From assembly GCA_024682835.1 (NCBI GenBank), contig JAIKYU010000024.1, forward strand, positions 1 through 34,558: 34,558 nucleotides of DNA, written 5' to 3'. Positions 17,301 to 24,767 of the stretch are shown in pieces (the first letter of the stretch is position 1; each line of letters starts with the position of its first letter). The stretch is from Lachnospiraceae bacterium. Lineage in GTDB: Bacteria > Bacillota > Clostridia > Lachnospirales > Lachnospiraceae. The position numbers and the translations under genes were made by a program. A model generated the notes under the pieces. It was not told where the DNA came from, ran no database searches, and saw only the letters and a list, made by a program, of their open reading frames with translations.

Positions 17301-17712
17301 CAAACTTGCGATACCCGCATTCCTCCACGAGATACGTGACCAGTGCCTTCATGGGCGAGTAGCAGTCAGCCCAGACAACCGGATAGGTCTCCCCCTCGCC
17401 GTCGACATACAGTACCGGTCCCTTGTATTCATCCCGGATCCGGGCGGTCAGCCTTTCCAGCACACCCTCCGTCTGGATGGTGTCCGCCAGAACCACCACT
17501 GCATCAAAAAAATCGAGATTGGCCGCCTCATAAACGGATGCCTCCCCCCGCTCTCTGCTGGTGCTGTTCTGATATTCCGTAAGCATGGAAAAAACCCAGA
17601 CATCCAGCTCCTGTCTGTCCGTCTCCTCAATAAAGCCTTGCAGAAAGCCATGCTGGAATTCTTCATCCGGCTGACCCATAAACAGGGCGATATGCTTTCT
17701 CCGTTCACTCAT
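14347..17712 (-). CDS. LacI-type ligand-binding domain + middle sensory region + EAL + C-terminal beta-solenoid fusion
   Basis: 1121 residues with no signal peptide or membrane helix, so probably cytosolic. Residues ~5-290 match the ligand-binding core of LacI/GalR regulators (EVIVCANDVMAIGLCDEL, QLSVAGFDST) but lack the DNA-binding helix-turn-helix. Residues ~300-470 are a middle region of GAF-like character. Residues ~505-750 form an EAL domain with all expected residues: E533 (EAL), N588, E617/E620, D646-D647 (DDYGTG), K667, E703 and Q723, so c-di-GMP hydrolysis is plausible. Residues ~760-1110 are beta-rich, with seven [IL]G-[ASTG] turns at 886, 917, 944, 972, 1000, 1029 and 1057, a period of ~28 residues as in beta-helical solenoids. 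The start at 17712 has GAAAGGAAAG upstream; a frame extension to 17790 has none. Confidence 0.88.
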   Translation of the reverse strand: MSERRKHIALFMGQPDEEFQHGFLQGFIEETDRQELDVWVFSMLTEYQNSTSRERGEASVYEAANLDFFDAVVVLADTIQTEGVLERLTARIRDEYKGPVLYVDGEGETYPVVWADCYSPMKALVTYLVEECGYRKFAYLNGKKWNRHAQTRLRAFRDALTEHGVEIDESRIYDGDFWYSSGISCVRQLLSDSRGLPEVIVCANDVMAIGLCDELDKNGIQIPEQLSVAGFDSTFEGRTSPKAVTSAGLDARGCGMHTVGELLHLMAGEPVEDHIDVAPSIFYGETVRHPKTPDTEGFTNRRWCWATYESRMSYLSVHTTYDDDLLIPETMEEFLQAVWSHLMRFGGIEDFQLILNSTWDQPGMFPAIGSAGRPFSERMVCALHFNPDAQEETGIGRRNEFPQKEMLPFVEGRGKDAPVRFFLPLYFDERCFGYTAIVFHRGNVGYDKEIRLYVYALSRALEVMRRNQERLNLAATGEYNAAGTAMEKKSRRNLSRDEKKEYKETMKILDHNLFRYFFQPIVDAETGEIYSYEALMRADSALPISPLNLLRYAQMEGRLYDIERDTLLNVLSIIGKEEVFQDKKVFINSIPGVLLDDDDRSKVEALIKKCAENVVIEVTEQAEMGDHELDDLKERYRSLGTQIAIDDYGTGYSNAGNLLRYMPDIVKIDRALLADIEKSQQKQHFVREIIDFCHDNGMKALAEGVETAEELRTVIRFGADLIQGYYTGRPAPDPIEQINDNVRSEILRYQQEKQDGSNQSVYVAGKSGRVLMGSLIKEGISHIVIGQDRMTYRDIAFAGAPGQRSNIHIRIERGYEGVLTLENVSLSNVKGRPCIEINEGCNVILILTGDNTLSGNGIYVSEGSNLRLEGNGNLEIRINSNEYFGIGAGIEERHGQLTFSQDGNIRINANGNGGVGIGSGKGGGIEINRGSYSFSLSGQNCVAIGSYTGYEHFLIQDSECVIDMSTTDGVCLGSLRGSSDVRVERAAVRIYAAAKRLVAIGTLSGASGQFRLTDGNLDVETQVDAGTCIGSLAGASEFSVTRAGVKLDNRGSRSLLIGGYDERTRVSGEMANIRGEVWSEEKRWTYAGSSNIQIKDSRMRFEVNGYVVYPEREEEPAAAVD

Positions 17713-17729
17713 AAGACGTTCTTTCCTTT

Positions 17730-17878
17730 CCTTCTGCCCCCGCCAGAAGGGCGAAGGGCGCAGGACGTCCAGTGGACGTCCGCTCTGCACCGACCGTAGC
17801 GAAGCGGAGACCCCGTGCGGCTTTGAGCACCGGAATGCGATCCGCAGGATTGCCTCCTTCTGCCGGGAATCCGGCAGA
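17730..17878. repeat. Hairpin-rich leader of the EAL fusion gene
   Basis: Three perfect short inverted repeats lie in the leader: CCTTCTG/CAGAAGG (17730-17736 with 17744-17750), the palindrome GGACGTCC twice, 3 nt apart (17763-17770 and 17774-17781), and TCTGCCGG/CCGGCAGA around GAAT (17859-17866 with 17871-17878). No T tract follows. A known riboswitch was not recognised. Confidence 0.6.
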
Positions 17879-17945
17879 TACGAAACTGCAACGTATTTGT
17901 GTCATAATATCAGCAAAAAAACCATAAAAAAAATACACAATTTTT

Positions 17946-17954
17946 ATTGTAGCA
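17946..17954 (-). promoter_or_regulatory. Candidate extended -10 promoter of the EAL fusion gene
   Basis: TGC-TACAAT (17954-17946) is an extended -10 with 5 of 6 matches. The -35 position holds only TTGTAT. It would give a leader of ~225 nt that carries the inverted repeats at 17730-17878. Confidence 0.4.
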
Positions 17955-17966
17955 CAGATCATGACC

Positions 17967-19820
17967 TCATACAATCGGAAAGTAAACGGTGTACGCCTCA
18001 TCCTCCACCTCGTACAGCGGGACGAAGGTGATATTCTCCTCCTGTCCTGCCGTCCGGTAGTGATCCTGCTGCCAGGGGAAGGTGCTGTAGGTGTGCGTCA
18101 TCCGCTGCCTGAGAATCTGCGCCGCGTCTTTTCCGGAAAGGATCACTTCTTTTTTCGTCAGTCCCGCGAGCACAACGGGGCCGGAACGAACCGCTGCCAT
18201 CCCGGGCTCATCCGGAAGCGGCTCGAACACCGGGCTGTCCGGGAAATAGATCGCCACCTCCTCCCCCATAAAGGCGCGTGTCAGCGTAAGCGATCCGTCC
18301 TTTATCATGGAACGAACCTCCTTCTCGTCACAGGACGCACCATCGATCATCACGCGCGGCAAACCGTCACACCAGGACGGTACACGAAATGACAGGGTAA
18401 CCGGTTTATCCGAATCCGTCTGTGCAGTAAAGGCCAGTGCCCACCTGGACAGCGCGCCCCCTCCGCGCTCATCGAAGAACGCCTGGTTGCTGTAATTCTT
18501 CATTCCTGTCGTCTGCCGAAGTTTTACCGTATCGCCCTCCGGCATCCGAATACCTGCTTCCGAGGGGATATACTGCGCAACATGGATTGTCCGGTTCTGT
18601 TCATCGAGACTGTAGATCAGCTCCGGATACAAGGTCTGCGCCTGCACCATCGTGCCGAAGCAGCACCAGAAATCACGTGTTTTGGAGCCCCATTTTTTCC
18701 GGCTTCCGGGAAGCATCGGCAGAAAGTAGGTGGGCATTCCGCTCACGCGGCTCTGCTGCGCCAGAAACCCGTTGTACAGCGCACGCTCGATGTAATCCGC
18801 ATAGGCGGTTTCCCCTGTCCAGGCATAAAGGTACTCCGCGAGGCGCACCATATTGTAGACGGTGCAGAACTCCTGATCCGTCTCGGAAAGATATGCCCCC
18901 TGACGCATGGGCGGGATCCAGAATTCTCCGGAATTATTGCCCGTGGTCGCATACATGCCCCTCTCCGTCACCGCTTTTTTCCAGAAGGTCATGACGCGTT
19001 TCTTCCACCGTTCCTCACCCGTCACCTCATACATCCGTGCCGCACCGTGCGCCAGCGGAATGCTGGCATTGGTATGATTGTCCGTAAGCGGATCTCCGTC
19101 CCTGTCAAGCACCTCAAACAGCCCGTTATCCGCATATCGTTCTGCAAGGATACGATAGCGTTCATCCTTCGTGCCGGCATAAAGCTCCGCCCAGATCTCC
19201 AGCATTCCCGCCTGTTCTCCAGCAAAAACAGCATTGTTTCCACCGTTCTTTTCCGCGCGCTTTGTTGCTTTCTCTGTCCACGCCAGATACCAGTCCGCCA
19301 GACCGCTTAAAACGTCAAGCGCCTCCTGTGAATCCAGCCACAGCGCGACATGCGTCAGTCCCATCAGCAGCTTGTGCATGGTATACTGCGGCGACCAGAT
19401 GTAACGATCCGTCATCAGGATATCCATATATTTCTCCGGAATCGGTGCCACCCATCCGGGTGTGCTGCCGCCCTCCTCGTTAAGCTGCTGCAGTCTCTTC
19501 AGTTCGCTGACGACAAAACGGATTCTGACGGCCAGCTCCTCATCCTGCTCGTTTGCAACAATTGCAGCAGCAGCTGACAGCCAGTGTCCCAGAAAATGTC
19601 CCCGAAGCTGGCAGGTCGGAGCCTCCCACCCCCAGTGAAGTCTGGCGGCAGACGGATCGTTTAACACCTGAATCCCGTCCATAATCACGCCGGCCTCCAG
19701 ATAGTAGTTCTGCAGCAGACACCGGGTGTCCAGCTCACACAGATAACTCCGGTTCAGACGCATCCGCTCGGCAAACAGCCCCGGCAGGATTTTCACCTCT
19801 TTTCTGTCCAGTAAACGCAT
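17967..19820 (-). CDS. Glycoside hydrolase family 127 (beta-L-arabinofuranosidase type)
   Basis: 618 residues, no signal peptide. GH127 enzymes (formerly DUF1680) use a Zn-bound cysteine nucleophile. The (alpha/alpha)6-type core motifs are visible: LRGHFLGHWLSA (72-83), YTMHKLLMGL (146-155), EFCTVYNMVRLAEYLYAWTG (317-336) and WCCFGT (385-390). By analogy with the family's structural prototype HypBA1, E317, C319, C386 and C387 correspond to the zinc site and nucleophile, and all are present. The start at 19820 has AAGGGAG 7 nt upstream; longer readings of the frame run into the preceding gene. It follows the DUF6171-type gene by 25 nt and ends that unit. The exact substrate may differ, since the family includes several uncharacterised subgroups. 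Confidence 0.9.
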   Translation of the reverse strand: MRLLDRKEVKILPGLFAERMRLNRSYLCELDTRCLLQNYYLEAGVIMDGIQVLNDPSAARLHWGWEAPTCQLRGHFLGHWLSAAAAIVANEQDEELAVRIRFVVSELKRLQQLNEEGGSTPGWVAPIPEKYMDILMTDRYIWSPQYTMHKLLMGLTHVALWLDSQEALDVLSGLADWYLAWTEKATKRAEKNGGNNAVFAGEQAGMLEIWAELYAGTKDERYRILAERYADNGLFEVLDRDGDPLTDNHTNASIPLAHGAARMYEVTGEERWKKRVMTFWKKAVTERGMYATTGNNSGEFWIPPMRQGAYLSETDQEFCTVYNMVRLAEYLYAWTGETAYADYIERALYNGFLAQQSRVSGMPTYFLPMLPGSRKKWGSKTRDFWCCFGTMVQAQTLYPELIYSLDEQNRTIHVAQYIPSEAGIRMPEGDTVKLRQTTGMKNYSNQAFFDERGGGALSRWALAFTAQTDSDKPVTLSFRVPSWCDGLPRVMIDGASCDEKEVRSMIKDGSLTLTRAFMGEEVAIYFPDSPVFEPLPDEPGMAAVRSGPVVLAGLTKKEVILSGKDAAQILRQRMTHTYSTFPWQQDHYRTAGQEENITFVPLYEVEDEAYTVYFPIV

Positions 19821-19845
19821 GTTCCACTCCCTTACACGTTTCCAC

Positions 19846-20121
19846 TCACCATTTTTTCTTCGGGCAGCGCCCCTCCCGCATGGCTGCACGGAACTCCACG
19901 TAACAACCGCACACCTCACAGGTGGCCTCCATCAGTTTATCGCAGCCTCGGCATATGGCCAGGCGCTTCTCCACAAGTTCTTCGGCTGCGCGGTCTTCCT
20001 CTCTGATCGCATCCAGATATTTCTTCAGATCCCGCTGATCCTCCTCCGCGAGATCCCTAAGCAGGCAACGGATACACCGCCTGCCGGCAGTCGCATCAGG
20101 AATCTTCATTGCTTTCGTCAC
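19846..20121 (-). CDS. Cys-rich DUF6171-type small protein
   Basis: 91 residues if started at the GTG (20121), or 87 from the ATG at 20109; neither has a strong ribosome site, and both overlap the preceding gene, which suggests translational coupling. The protein has RRCIRCLLRDL near the N-terminus and LAICRGCDKLMEATCEVCGCYVEFRAA with a final CPKKKW. This gives nine cysteines, mostly in CxxC pairs, as expected for a zinc ribbon. I recall this pattern from the DUF6171 family of Clostridia; its function is unknown. It lies between an 81-residue gene and the GH127 gene on one strand. Confidence 0.85.
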   Translation of the reverse strand: MTKAMKIPDATAGRRCIRCLLRDLAEEDQRDLKKYLDAIREEDRAAEELVEKRLAICRGCDKLMEATCEVCGCYVEFRAAMREGRCPKKKW

Positions 20122-20341
20122 CGATCAGCATTCTGAGCGTCTCCACATCATTCTCCGTCAGCCTGATATTGGTTGCCAGACTCTTTCCTTCGGGGGATGT
20201 GACCTTTATATCGATCACCGTTCCCTCGTAAAGAGCCGTTTCCTTTACCGCCCCGGCAAAGGGCACGAATCTGGGATGATCCTGCTGAAACTGCGCGAAC
20301 CGCTGCTGAATCTGCAGCAGCACCATGGGATTGAAATTCAT
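20096..20341 (-). CDS. Small protein of unknown function, first gene of the GH127 unit
   Basis: 81 residues; GAGGAG lies 6 nt before the ATG. The N-terminal half is an amphipathic helix rich in Gln and Phe (LLQIQQRFAQFQQDHPRF). The second half is beta-like with VIDIKVTSPEGKSLATNIRLTENDVETL. No membrane segment, no Cys. I recognise no family. Its end overlaps the start of the DUF6171-type gene (13 nt from the ATG or 26 nt from the GTG), so the two are probably made together. Confidence 0.78.
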   Translation of the reverse strand: MNFNPMVLLQIQQRFAQFQQDHPRFVPFAGAVKETALYEGTVIDIKVTSPEGKSLATNIRLTENDVETLRMLIGDESNEDS

Positions 20342-20410
20342 GTTTGCTCCTCTATCAACGATCGCCTGTCACTGTCAAAACCCGTTTAAAAAAACCGGAC
20401 AGCAATGCGT

Positions 20411-20419
20411 ATTATACCA
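20411..20419 (-). promoter_or_regulatory. Candidate extended -10 (TGGTATAAT) before the 81-residue gene
   Basis: TGG-TATAAT (20419-20411) includes the TAA stop codon of the ABC permease gene. No recognisable -35 is present at 17 bp. It would give a leader of about 60 nt. Confidence 0.4.
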
Positions 20420-22046
20420 CAGAAGACTGCTTCCCGCCACAGCTGTCGATATCCCGCCCGGTCAGATTGCATACCCCGAGATAACTGAAAACGGACAGTG
20501 CAGCCGCGATCAGGATCATGATCCCCGTCATCAGCACATGGCTCATGCGCATTCCGAGAACAACCGCCAGCACAGCAAGTCCCATGACCGCGAACATGTT
20601 GGGAAGCAGGTAGATCGTCACCGCCGTCCCCTGCTTGATCACCTCGATCTCATTTTCCCAGTCAAGCCTCATGTGCCGGATTCCGCAGACACAGCCCCAC
20701 GACGTGGAAAATGCGCACAGCGTCACCCCCAGTACAAGGTACATGACCGTTTCCAGCGCCGGCGTCCCAGATGACAGACACAGGCAAAGCGCGGAAAAAA
20801 TCATGAAGGGAACCGTCAGCAGCATGTTAAACAGCATTTTTCCCTGATAGATGGTTTTCTTTTCGACCGGCAGGCTCTGCAGAATCCAATAGTTTTTGCC
20901 CTCCAACGACGGAGAACACGCCGTGGTGGACAGCATGCCGATGAAGAAATAGCAGATAAACGGAATCGCCGGTCTGAGAATGGAGGAATCAATCGGTGCG
21001 TTCTGCGTGACGATGCCAACAATCCGGTCGAAGCCCAGGATAAGGGTGATGACACCCAACAGAAAAGCGAGAATCACGCCGATTCCGACGTTGGTCATAT
21101 ACGTCGTGGAGCCTGCCATCCGTCTCCATTCCTTCCAGGCAATGGCGAGGATGACGCTTTTCTTCTTCTGTCCGGTCAGCCGGTACTTTCCCGAAGCCGC
21201 GTGTGATTTCAACATGGAATTGATGTTTCTGTAGGAATTTCCGACGATGCGGAAAACAATCGTAAAGAGCAGCGCACTCGCCAGGACAAGCAGCAATATG
21301 GCGATGATGCTGCCGTTTATCACCGCCTTTGCAAACCAGCCGGCCGGCAGGTACATATCGGCCGCCTGTCCGGTCGCCCCTGCAACCGCCTCCAGCGTTG
21401 CTTCCACCCGATCGTCTTTAAAAAACGCTTCTATAATGTAGCGGATGGAAAAACAGAATATGATAAACGCCATCGTCAGGATCGTCTGAATGATATTGGT
21501 TTTCCTGAAGCCCGCACTGATTCTTGCAATCAGAAATCCGAGAAAGGCCGCGGCAAGCATCGGAATGATCGGAAGAAACAGAGACAGAATCATCCACAGG
21601 GGATATACGTACACCTGCGGGCGGGCATAATATCCGTATCCGATCATCATGGCCAGCGCTACGCTCAAATACCACGGCAGACTCTTCATATACATGTAAA
21701 GAAACTTGCACGCCGCCACCGTCCTCGCCTCAAAGGGCAGCGACATCAGCATATCATATTCCCTGAATTGAAACAGATACCCGTTTGTCTTAAAAAACGT
21801 GAACAGAAAGGAGAACGCGCTGATCACCAGCGCACACATCACCGGCGTTGCGTCGATAAGACCATACGTCCCGTATCCGACACACATGGAAATGCTGTAT
21901 CCCATAAGCATGGCATACAGACAGACGGCGCCCACGTAACCGGCAATGATCCTTTTCCGTTTCTTTTTATCTCCTGTGTGGCGGTAAATATTTCTCTGGC
22001 TGGTGGACAAAAGAAGCGTCCGAAGAAGAATGCTACCGTTCCTCAT
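20412..22046 (-). CDS. ABC-2-type exporter, permease subunit
   Basis: 544 residues with about 12 hydrophobic segments in two halves, separated by a cytosolic loop (around SMLKSHAASGKYRLTGQKKK). The first ~35 residues are basic and cytosolic. Motifs such as FREYDMLMSLPFEARTV and CSPSLEGKNYWILQSLPVEKKTIYQGKML are typical of the two membrane halves of such exporters, where each half contacts the ATPase. Its start overlaps the end of the ATPase gene by 14 nt. The substrate cannot be told from sequence. Its stop codon lies in a TATAAT box. Confidence 0.9.
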   Translation of the reverse strand: MRNGSILLRTLLLSTSQRNIYRHTGDKKKRKRIIAGYVGAVCLYAMLMGYSISMCVGYGTYGLIDATPVMCALVISAFSFLFTFFKTNGYLFQFREYDMLMSLPFEARTVAACKFLYMYMKSLPWYLSVALAMMIGYGYYARPQVYVYPLWMILSLFLPIIPMLAAAFLGFLIARISAGFRKTNIIQTILTMAFIIFCFSIRYIIEAFFKDDRVEATLEAVAGATGQAADMYLPAGWFAKAVINGSIIAILLLVLASALLFTIVFRIVGNSYRNINSMLKSHAASGKYRLTGQKKKSVILAIAWKEWRRMAGSTTYMTNVGIGVILAFLLGVITLILGFDRIVGIVTQNAPIDSSILRPAIPFICYFFIGMLSTTACSPSLEGKNYWILQSLPVEKKTIYQGKMLFNMLLTVPFMIFSALCLCLSSGTPALETVMYLVLGVTLCAFSTSWGCVCGIRHMRLDWENEIEVIKQGTAVTIYLLPNMFAVMGLAVLAVVLGMRMSHVLMTGIMILIAAALSVFSYLGVCNLTGRDIDSCGGKQSSVV

Positions 22047-22749
22047 GATCCGCCTCCATAAACGCCTCCTCCAGCGAGTGGCCCTCCGTGAGCTCCTCCA
22101 TGGTTCCGGACGCGATGATTCTGCCCTGCTTGATGATCGCTACCTTATTGCAGAGCTTTTCGGCCACATCCAACACATGCGTCGAGAAAAAGATCGCTGT
22201 GCCCCGTCCGCACATTTCATGCATGATTTCCTTCAGGGTAAAGGTGGCCTTCGGATCAAGACCGACAAAAGGCTCATCCAGTACGAGAAGCTTGGGCTCG
22301 TGAATCAGTGCCGAGATGATCGCTACCTTCTGTTTCATGCCGTGCGAATAGGATCCGATCAGATCGCCCAGGGAATCCGTGATTTCAAACATATCCGCGT
22401 ATTTCGCGATGCGTTTCTCCCGCTCCCCGGCACTGATTTCAAAGACATCCGCCACGAAATTCAGATACTGGATTCCCGTCAGATTCTCATACAGATCCGG
22501 ATTGTCCGGAATATATGCTGTAATCCTCTTACACGCCATCGGTTCTTTTTTCACGGAATGCCCGTCGATGGTGATCTCTCCGTCCGTAAAGTCGAGCACT
22601 CCCACCACCGCGCGGATCGTCGTCGACTTGCCGGCGCCATTATGTCCTATGAATCCGTAGATATCTCCGTTTTCCACACGCAGGGATACATCGTCCACCG
22701 CCTTTTTCTCTCCCCCGTAAGACTTAGAATAATGACTGATCTCCAGCAT
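22033..22749 (-). CDS. ABC transporter ATP-binding subunit of the ABC-2 exporter
   Basis: 238 residues. Walker A GHNGAGKST, Q-loop region ITAYIPDNPDLYENLTG, signature SYSHGMKQKV, Walker B LLVLDEPFVGLD and switch His in STHVLD are all present, so an active ATPase is expected. The start at 22749 has GGAGGGG about 8 nt upstream. An in-frame ATG five codons earlier overlaps that site. It forms a translationally coupled pair with the permease at 20412-22046. Confidence 0.95.
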   Translation of the reverse strand: MLEISHYSKSYGGEKKAVDDVSLRVENGDIYGFIGHNGAGKSTTIRAVVGVLDFTDGEITIDGHSVKKEPMACKRITAYIPDNPDLYENLTGIQYLNFVADVFEISAGEREKRIAKYADMFEITDSLGDLIGSYSHGMKQKVAIISALIHEPKLLVLDEPFVGLDPKATFTLKEIMHEMCGRGTAIFFSTHVLDVAEKLCNKVAIIKQGRIIASGTMEELTEGHSLEEAFMEADHEER

Positions 22750-22806
22750 CCTTTGCCCCTCCATAGTAAAAGTTGACCACTCACGTTATCATAGCACATT
22801 CTATAT

Positions 22807-22842
22807 AAAAAAAGAACTGCCGCGGCATCGCCGCGGCAGTTC
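22807..22842 (-). terminator. Intrinsic terminator of rny
   Basis: A perfect 13-bp stem (22814-22826 with 22830-22842) has a 3-nt loop. On the minus strand it is followed by seven T. It begins about 33 nt after the rny stop. A-T flanks also give a T-rich tract on plus, but no plus gene ends here. Confidence 0.95.
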
Positions 22843-22874
22843 TTTTCTTTTTCAGAGTATTGCATAGATCCGGA

Positions 22875-24443
22875 TTACTTGGCATAATCAACGACCCTGC
22901 TTTCCCGGATCACATTCACCTTGATCTGTCCGGGATACTGCATCTGACTTTCGATCTTTGCCGAGATATCATGTGCCAGTACCACCATGTCGTCATCGCT
23001 CACCTTGTCCGGAACGACCATGACACGCACCTCTCTGCCTGCCTGGATCGCATAGGACTGTTCCACTCCGGCAAAGCTTCCTGTGATTTCCTCCAGTTCC
23101 TTCAGCCGCGTGGTGTAGGTTTCCAGTGACTCTCTTCTGGCACCGGGTCTGGCGGCCGATATCGTATCGGCTGCCTGAACAATGCAGGCGATCATTGACT
23201 GCGGCTCCACATCGCCGTGATGCGCTTCAATCGCGTTGATGATCAGCGGCGTTTCCTTGTACTTTTTGGCGATATCGACACCCAGCGCAATGTGGGATCC
23301 CTCCACCTCATGATCGATGGCTTTGCCGATATCATGCAGAAGTCCTGCGCGCTTGGCCGTTCTGACATCCAGTCCGAGCTCGGCGGCCATCACACCGCAG
23401 AGCTGCGCCACTTCTACGGAGTGCTTGAGCACATTCTGACCGAAGCTTGTGCGGAATTTCATCCGTCCAAGAAGCTTGACCTCCTCCGGATGCAAGCCAT
23501 GCACACCGGCCTCCAGCGCGGCATTTTCACCGGCTTCCTTAATCGTGTTGGCCAGCTCCTTCTGCGCCTTTTCCACCATTTCTTCAATGCGTGCAGGATG
23601 AATCCGTCCGTCCACGATAAGCTTTTCAAGTGCGATCCGCGCTGTCTCTCTGCGGATCGGATCAAAGCCGGAAATGACGACCGCTTCCGGCGTGTCATCG
23701 ACGATCAGATCGACCCCCGTCAGGGTTTCGATGGTCCGGATATTCCGTCCCTCACGGCCGATGATCCTGCCCTTCATCTCATCACTGGGAAGCTGTACCA
23801 CAGAAATGGTTGCCTCCGCGACATTGTCAGCGGCAACCCGCTGAATCGCGCCAACCACAAGCTCCTTGGCTCTCTTATCCGCTTCCTCTTTGGCTTCCGT
23901 TTCAAGCGTTTTGATGAGAATCGCCGTCTCGCGTTTGATGTCCTCTCTGACGGAATCAAGCAACATTTCCTTCGCCTGATCCACCGTCATCCCGGTGATG
24001 CGCTCCAGTTCCTTCTGCCTCTGTTCATTGAGCTTTGCGATCTCTTCGCTCTTCTTTTCGAGCGCTTTTTCCTTATCGCTGATGGATTGCTCTTTTCGCT
24101 CAAGCGTATCGGAGCGTTTGTCGATGTTCTCTTCCTTCTGCTGGATCCTGCGCTCGCTGCGCTGAATCTCCGCCCTGCGTTCGCGCATTTCTTTTTCCAG
24201 CTCATTCTTGGCCTTTAAGGATTCCTCCTTGACCTCGATCAGCGCTTCCCGCTTCTTCTCTTCCGACTCCCGCTTCGTCTCTTTTGCTGCTTCCAATGCC
24301 TCGTCAATGATCTTTCTTGCGCGTCCCTCCGCATCTCCGATTTTCGTGTCAGCGACCTTTTTTTCGTAGCTTCTCGTTGCGAACACGGCAATCAGCGCGG
24401 AAATACACGCTGCCGCAATTGCGACAATTACTGTGATTACCAT
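22875..24443 (-). CDS. rny: Ribonuclease Y
   Basis: 522 residues, the normal length. RNase Y is a membrane-anchored endoribonuclease that starts mRNA decay in Firmicutes. The order is one N-terminal membrane helix (~1-22), a long Glu/Lys/Arg-rich coiled coil (~28-200), a KH domain with [19 protein letters not shown], and an HD domain with [10 protein letters not shown] and EAHHGDVEP. The ATG is preceded by AAGGAGG at about 9 nt, but the ribosome site can pair as GGAG-GTG-CTCC. It has its own promoter (24569-24597) and terminator. Confidence 0.97.
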   Translation of the reverse strand: MVITVIVAIAAACISALIAVFATRSYEKKVADTKIGDAEGRARKIIDEALEAAKETKRESEEKKREALIEVKEESLKAKNELEKEMRERRAEIQRSERRIQQKEENIDKRSDTLERKEQSISDKEKALEKKSEEIAKLNEQRQKELERITGMTVDQAKEMLLDSVREDIKRETAILIKTLETEAKEEADKRAKELVVGAIQRVAADNVAEATISVVQLPSDEMKGRIIGREGRNIRTIETLTGVDLIVDDTPEAVVISGFDPIRRETARIALEKLIVDGRIHPARIEEMVEKAQKELANTIKEAGENAALEAGVHGLHPEEVKLLGRMKFRTSFGQNVLKHSVEVAQLCGVMAAELGLDVRTAKRAGLLHDIGKAIDHEVEGSHIALGVDIAKKYKETPLIINAIEAHHGDVEPQSMIACIVQAADTISAARPGARRESLETYTTRLKELEEITGSFAGVEQSYAIQAGREVRVMVVPDKVSDDDMVVLAHDISAKIESQMQYPGQIKVNVIRESRVVDYAK

Positions 24444-24568
24444 TTAGGAGCACCTCCTTGTCCTGTATGAAGTTGTCATTGTGCGTCTATCGTTGCGTTT
24501 GTAAAATTTAATCAAAAATAACTGTCCAAAAATCACTCGACAGCATTCTCGCTTTTACAACGGGTATA

Positions 24569-24597
24569 ATTTTACGACGAATCCGAATCAGTGTCAA
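24569..24597 (-). promoter_or_regulatory. Promoter of rny
   Basis: TTGACA (24597-24592), a 17-bp spacer and TAAAAT (24574-24569, 5 of 6). The predicted leader is about 120 nt. The preceding GGAAC-rich hairpin region belongs to the recX side. Confidence 0.75.
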
Positions 24598-24642
24598 GGA
24601 GAAAGAACAGATGTTATGATTTAAAGCGTTCCTATTCACAGT

Positions 24643-24702
24643 CGATCTAAGAATCAGCCATTGTGCGAGCTTGCTCGCAGACATTGGCTAATTCTTAGAT
24701 CG
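24643..24702. repeat. 60-nt long inverted repeat
   Basis: Outer arms CGATCTAAGAAT/ATTCTTAGATCG (24643-24654 with 24691-24702) pair perfectly over 12 bp. Inner segments AGCCA/TGGCT and GCGAGC/GCTCGC continue the stem to a TT loop, with a few mismatches. It lies in the 480-nt gap between rny and recX. Confidence 0.88.
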
Positions 24703-24720
24703 GATCTGCGAAGCACACAT

Positions 24721-24753
24721 ATTGCACTTAGCGAGGTACGAGCTTAGTGCAAT
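24721..24753. repeat. Hairpin of the CTTAGCGAGGTAC family
   Basis: Arms ATTGCACTTAGC and GCTTAGTGCAAT (24721-24732 with 24742-24753) pair at 11 of 12 positions; the exception is a T-T mismatch at the same place as in the hairpin at 3096-3138. The core CTTAGCGAGGTAC and GAGCTTAG are identical to that element. The outer stem differs. Confidence 0.88.
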
Positions 24754-24767
24754 AGCGTACAGAGTAG

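Noticed and set aside
17713..17790. N-terminal extension of the EAL fusion protein by 26 residues
   Set aside because: The extension has no ribosome site, is composed of leader hairpin sequence, and the LacI-type fold starts right after the ATG at 17712.
20096..20121. Frameshift between the 81-residue gene and the DUF6171-type gene
   Set aside because: Both proteins are complete with their own stops; the overlap is a usual start-stop coupling.
23217..24218. A 333-codon open frame on plus
   Set aside because: It is antisense to rny, whose coiled-coil, KH and HD parts are intact.
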